Source: Ambrosia x helenae
Lineage: Eukaryota > Streptophyta > Magnoliopsida > Asterales > Asteraceae
DNA: 64,000 nt
NCBI GenBank assembly: GCA_030844895.1
Contig: CM061227.1
Coordinates: forward strand, 114,931,603-114,995,602
Reading direction: 5' to 3'
In this document: piece after piece, positions 59,344-64,000 of the stretch
How the letters are laid out: the number at the start of each line of letters is the position of its first letter
How positions within the stretch are numbered: the stretch's first letter is position 1
Notes under the pieces: model-generated
Databases searched by the model: none
What the model saw: the letters and a program-made list of their open reading frames with translations, nothing else
What the model was told of the DNA's origin: nothing
Program-made: the position numbers and the translations under genes

Positions 59344-59351
59344 TATATAAA
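59344..59351 (+). promoter_or_regulatory. TATA box of the first B3-like unit
   Basis: TATATAAA followed about 115 bases later by a 5' splice site (GCAAG|GTATGT at about 59465) and a 5' UTR intron ending TTGCAG at 60057. A C/T-rich leader lies between. Confidence 0.5.
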
Positions 59352-60096
59352 CCTTTTTTTTTTGTTTTGTCAACCTCCATTTGTATCTTACAACATTCTT
59401 TCTCCTTCCTAGCCTAATAATTCCTTTCTCATTCCTCATTCCTCTCTCATTGTTCTTTTTGCAAGGTATGTTGTTCATCAATCTTACATCAATATTCTAT
59501 GATGTAACAATCGGTTTTTTGGTATTGAAGAAAACGTTTTAGGATTAACATAAGTCTCGAAATGTTTATGATCAGTTTTCTGATTTTGATGAGATTGATA
59601 CATAACTTCTTGCAATCATCTTACATCAAAGAGAAATACAATCGGTTTCTATCATTATTTTTCTACACAGATAAATCACAATCGTATAGCTATCAATCTT
59701 CTACAAAATACGATCGTTTTTGTTGTAATGATCAAAACGTTTTCTTATTAACATAACTATCTAATCTGTAATTTTCGATTATGTTTCTGATTTGTATGAG
59801 ATGCATACATAGCTGTTTACTATCATATTACATCAAATAGAAATACAATCGTTTATATCGGCTTTTTTTGTAATGATCATACTGTTTTTTTATTAACATA
59901 ATTATATAACCTGTTTAGGATCAAGTCTCTGCTTTGGATGAAATCGATACACAAGTAATTCTGATCAGGTTTAATCATTGATGATATGATTGTGGTTTTA
60001 ATAACAGCATGCAATTGAAATCAGTTTCGAGTTTTAGTGAAAAAAGTTTGTTTTGCAGACGAAGAACAGGATTTCATTAGGACAAATAACTTCATT

Positions 60097-61774
60097 ATGG
60101 CTTATCACAATGGTGACAAATTCTTCAAGGTTATTCATGACCCTTCCGCACGAGTTTTGGTATGAGCGTTTCTAATTTTTTTAAATAAAAAAAGTTATTC
60201 CTTATTATAATGTTGTTTTTTATGTGTTTGTCCAGACATTGCCGAAATCGATGAACATTGCCGTGTTCAATGTATTTTGTCGTTCATTCCATTAAACACA
60301 TTGTGAAGACATTCATCCGTTTAATTTGACTTCCTTATTTATTGTTATTTCCTTTTATACTTATTTTAAATCAATTTTACTGCTTATTAAATACAAGATG
60401 ACATTTGACTATGATATAAAATTTCGAAATTGGTATTAATTGGAATTTAAGCGTGTAATTATGGGGTTGACTAAAATTTAATTATGGTCAATATGTATAA
60501 ATGAGTACGAATTGACTGTGAGTCAATAATCATTAAAATCATAACTATATTCCATTATTATATACAATAACATTTAGATTTTTACAGAATACATTCTTCA
60601 GTTTAATTTGACTTCCTTATTTATTTTGATTTCTTTTTATACTTATTTTAAATCAATTTTACTGCTTATTAAATATAAGATGACCTTTGAATGTGATATA
60701 AAATTTCGAACTTGGTATTAATTGGAATTTAAACGTGTAATTATGGGGTTGACTAAAATTTAATTATGGTCAATATGATCAAATAAATACGAATTGACTG
60801 TGAGTCAATAATCATTAAAATCATAACTATATTCCATTATTATATACAATAACATTTAGATTTTTACAGAATATTTGGTATGTTGTAATTGTTAGAATGT
60901 GTATACGTTAATCAGTGGTGGCAAGACGTGATTATTTAGGAATTGAAATTTCGCCATTTGATATTAACTTAAGAATTTAAATTCACTTCCTAATATAAAC
61001 ATTTGTTATTCGGAAATTTTGAAAACATGTAATTATATAATTTGACTAAAATTATATAATGTTAAATATGTGTATAGACTTTGACTTCCTTATATATGTT
61101 TATTCTTCGTTATAAAAATGTAAACACATTTATATGCAGCAAATGTAATTAGACCATTAATTATGTATTGACTCAAAATGCATAATGTATTAGAAAAACC
61201 ATTATGTTTATTGACTTTGACTTTCTTATATAACATTTATCTTATAAATATGTAAACACATAATGTATAAGAAAAGTCAATATGTTTATTGACCTTGACT
61301 TTGAATACGAATTTACTGTCAATAAATATACATTAAGATAAATAGTTATACTCTTTGATTATCTAAAGTTGACGGTGAATACATAATGTACACGAATTTA
61401 CTCACATTATTCATAAGGAATTGATACATGTTAAGGCCAAATTTATGGTCTCCTTCTACAAAAACATATTGACTTTGAATACGAATTTATTTTAATCCAA
61501 TTTTCAAGCATGGTATGCTTATTTTAATCACTGATGAATTTGCAACATATGTTTGTAACTATTTTTTCTTTAGGAATCAGACACAGGCGATAATGATACG
61601 CCAATTTCCATTGCTGATAACTTTGTTGATAAGAAAGTTTATGCTGAAGGAGAACAATGTTCAATCAGTTCCAAGTATCAAATGGTTAAGCGTAAACTGA
61701 TTGACGCGATTTCTGATGATGAAAGCACACCAATTCCTTCAACTAAGATTGGAAGTGGTGGTAGTATGGAGTAA
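60097..61774 (+). pseudogene. B3-domain-like gene, truncated
   Basis: The ATG at 60097 opens MAYHNGDKFFKVIHDPSARV (exon to 60159), joined in phase to an exon at 60236 reading TLPKSMNIAVF. Together these look like the start of a plant B3 DNA-binding domain (FFKVxxxPSxxxLxLPK). The frame then stops at 60293. Introns hold a 282-bp tandem duplication. A later open exon, 61574-61774, encodes ESDTGDNDTPIS ... KRKLIDAISDDE ... STK and ends at TAA; it may belong to the same transcript or be a captured fragment (it faintly resembles the tail of replication protein A-like proteins). The middle of the B3 domain is missing, so I call it broken, though an alternatively spliced short protein is possible. 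Confidence 0.45.
60314..60872. repeat. 282-bp tandem duplication
   Basis: Two adjacent copies, 60309-60590 and 60591-60872, of sequence containing TTTAATTTGACTTCCTTATT, GGGGTTGACTAAAATTTAAT and ATTTTTACAGAAT. They differ at roughly 15-20 positions. It lies inside the first B3-like unit, after the truncated exon. Confidence 0.8.
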
Positions 61775-62338
61775 CTTAAAATTCCGTTGAGCCTCCTGTC
61801 TGCCTAAACCAAAAATGAAGAGGATTTGTTTGCTATGCTTATGGTCTACCAGTTTTATTGCTTTATCTTTTGTTTTTTTAAATAAATTTGAAAAATTTCT
61901 ACTTTTTTATTTTCTATTTCTACCATGATATGGTTTATTGTTTTTATTAAGTTTTATAACGATTATAATATTTAATAAATGCGTTTGCTTGATTGATAAG
62001 TATGTTTTCACCTATTTGATATTATGTTTAGTATAGATACATACAAGTAAATTGGTTGATGTAGTCATCTACCCTAATAGTGAATTTTAATTTTGTATGA
62101 TTATTATCTAATTATAACAAAAAATTGTAACATAAATGTTATCTATCATCTTAAATTGTTACCCCAAACATGTTGTTATGTTGTTATAATACAAGATCGG
62201 CCCACTAAGTTAACAAAACCAAGCCATATAAATTGTACATATATGTTTAGTTATTGGGCCAAATGCTTTTCTTAAACAAAGGCCCGATTGAATATGCAAT
62301 ATAATTATGATTCATACCAAGATCAATTGTTTATATTA
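61775..62338. other. Spacer between the two B3-like units
   Basis: AT-rich; presumably 3' UTR of the first unit and promoter of the second. No feature beyond the TATA box at its end. Confidence 0.4.
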
Positions 62339-62346
62339 TATATAAA
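62339..62346 (+). promoter_or_regulatory. TATA box of the second B3-like unit
   Basis: TATATAAA about 65 bases before a splice donor (AAAAG|GTATCT at about 62405). The following 5' UTR intron runs to TGCAG at 63300 and carries a 199-bp tandem duplication. Confidence 0.55.
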
Positions 62347-62477
62347 ACCTACATACTAGACTCATTCAGATTTCAAGGGCTTCAAAAAATCTACTTTACC
62401 AAAAGGTATCTGTCTTTTCATCTTCTTCACTGTTATCACTATATCGATATTATCAATACTCTAAGACATCATCGTAA

Positions 62478-62876
62478 TAATCGTGTATTTGTTAGTAATC
62501 GATGTATCGCCTTGCTATCACTATGATTTTTTGATGATGTATGTGCTATCTTTTGTTGCATTAACAGTAGTAATCGTGTATGTTGATCTGTACTGTCAAT
62601 TAGACGTATTAAGTAACAATCAGTGTTTGATCTGTAATGTTAAGTAGATAAACAATCAGTTGTTAATATAGATGAATAATCGTATATTTGTTAGTAATCG
62701 ATGTTTCTTTTTTTATCACTATGATTTTTTGGTGATGCATGTGCTATCAATTATCTCATTAACAGTCGTAATCGTGTATCTTGATCTGTAATGTGAAGTA
62801 GACGTATTAAGTAACAACCAGTGTTTGATCTGTAATGTTAAAACGATAAACAATCAGTTGGTAATATAAAGATGAA
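62478..62876. repeat. 199-bp tandem duplication in the 5' UTR intron
   Basis: Copy 1 starts TAATCGTGTATTTGTTAGTA at 62478, copy 2 TAATCGTATATTTGTTAGTA at 62677. Both contain TATCACTATGATTTTTTG and GACGTATTAAGTAACAA and end in ATAGATGAA/ATAAAGATGAA. Confidence 0.8.
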
Positions 62877-63333
62877 TATCATTAAGAATTCTGGATAAAT
62901 AATTGTGTGATAATTTATGATTAAGAACGTTTGATGTTTTTGATCAATGTTCTTGATTTATATACTTTTTTTCGTTTACCATTGACATTTACCGCGTGTA
63001 CTCCGGTGGGTACCAATCTATTGATTAATTGCTCTATAAATCATTCCGGTCATGTTATCAGCTTTTTCATTAGCATGTAAGTTTTTTGGTTAATGTTTGC
63101 TGATTTGTAGAAAATAATCAATATTCAATCATATGATGTTAGATCTGTTTTTTGTATTTTATTGTTTAGTCTTAGTCGATTTTCTACAAATTGCCATAAT
63201 AGACATGCGTTTTTATTTAGATTTGTTTGTTTTCAATACATGTGTAGTTGTATAGATACTTATGCTTTTAACCTTTTGTTTCACCTTCAAATGAATGCAG
63301 CCTTTTGCCATCCTGCCTCTTAAGTAGCAAAAA

Positions 63334-63926
63334 ATGGTAAAACACTTAGGAGTTTTCTTTATTTTTATATCTATTTTTTGTAAACATACAATTTACGCTT
63401 AACTTTATAATTGTTTAGGCTAACAAACAGCCTGTTGAAGTGATTGAAGTTTCAAGTGACTCGTCTGACTTTAGCGATTGGGATGAAAGCGATTCAGATA
63501 GTGGGATGCACAATTTGGGTGTATTTAACTGGGAAGCTGCTCCTGAGCAGCTTCCATTGTTACAAAAGTCACAAACAAATTTGTGAGTATTTGTTTAGTC
63601 ATTACTAAATTTTAATCTCTAAGTATTTTTGTTAACAATTGTGATCTTTTAATTAACTTATTACACGCAAATGTTTATGTATTTTTTCGCAGCGATTTCC
63701 AGTCGCTTTTGCAAGGCAACATCACTTCGAAAAGAAAGCCACTGTTTTTGTCCAGTTTGAAAATGGACCGTGTATGATTAGAAGAGTGCTGGTTGAAGGA
63801 AGCGGGAGTAAGGTAAGGTATTCGTTGAACAAATGGAAGTCAAGAATGAAAAGGCTTGGATTAAGGAATGGTCGTCGCTATAAGCTTACGTTTTTCAAGG
63901 GCATGTTGGTTTTCTCCATGCCTTAG
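63334..63926 (+). CDS. B3-domain-like protein, possibly frameshifted
   Basis: Probable transcription factor of the plant B3 superfamily. The ATG at 63334 ends a leader exon (63301-63336). Exon 63419-63582 gives ANKQPVEVIEVSSDSSDFSD, then an Asp/Ser-rich acidic stretch and NLGVFNWEAAPEQLP. The last exon, 63693-63926, is open for 77 codons: RFPVAFARQHHFEKKATVFV, NGPCMIRRVLVEG, KVRYSLNKWKSRMKRLGLRN, YKLTFFKGMLVFSMP, then TAG. This pattern fits the C-terminal half or whole of a B3 domain. Exon 2 ends in phase 2 at the only good donor, whereas the B3 frame needs phase 0 at the acceptor AG at 63691-63692, so joining them shifts the frame. Either a small indel has broken the gene or I have missed an exon. 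The identity of the family is inferred from pattern. Confidence 0.5.
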
Positions 63927-64000
63927 CTAAAGGCATTGTAGGTTCTATGTTTTGGTTTCGTCATTTGTTGTTGAAAATGACGATATCGTAGTAGAAATGA

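Overview
The window looks like plant nuclear DNA, most likely from a eudicot and plausibly an Asteraceae species. It is AT-rich, its genes are split by GT-AG introns, and most of it consists of plant transposable elements. The family guess rests on remembered likeness of the long terminal repeats and the gag proteins, so it is an inference. I see no bacterial operon, organelle gene, functional tRNA or rRNA gene, or CRISPR array.

Three intact host genes can be rebuilt exon by exon. An ERF003-like AP2/ERF transcription factor lies at 4494-5229 (minus, 2 exons, 178 aa). A DCN1-like cullin neddylation factor lies at 44451-47682 (plus, 9 exons, 230 aa). A PPPDE/DeSI-type isopeptidase lies at 51284-52240 (minus, 3 exons, 215 aa). 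A small basic protein with a TATA box (11040-11375, minus) is possibly real. The right end (59344-63926) holds two B3-domain-like transcription units, each with its own TATA box and 5' UTR intron. The first is truncated and the second has a frame mismatch at its last splice junction.

Most of the rest is mobile DNA. 1-15 kb: a LINE tail, two SINEs and several small inverted-repeat elements around the ERF gene. 15.35-18.6 kb: a solo LTR (GGTTT duplication) next to a Tourist-like MITE (TAA duplication) that contains a Cassandra-like solo LTR with a 5S-rRNA-like segment (AAGGG duplication). 18.6-26 kb: many MITEs, one TRIM element, a foldback element with an internal minisatellite, and a 304-bp tandem duplication. 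27.0-41.8 kb: one old LTR, 27008-41797, interrupted by a second solo LTR and by a 5'-truncated LINE; that LINE is itself interrupted by a young gag-only LTR retrotransposon (32248-40571). Target-site duplications can be read for every layer. 54-58.5 kb: a second broken LINE, a copia element reduced to LTR, gag and protease, and a decayed C-terminal domain of what may be another retroelement class.

The host genes are unrelated and show no sign of working as a unit. The most notable structures are the nested insertions, the tRNA-like modules on opposite strands inside the 2.6-kb LTRs, and a recurring class of small elements built around palindromic short-unit cores. I found no convincing new functional system.
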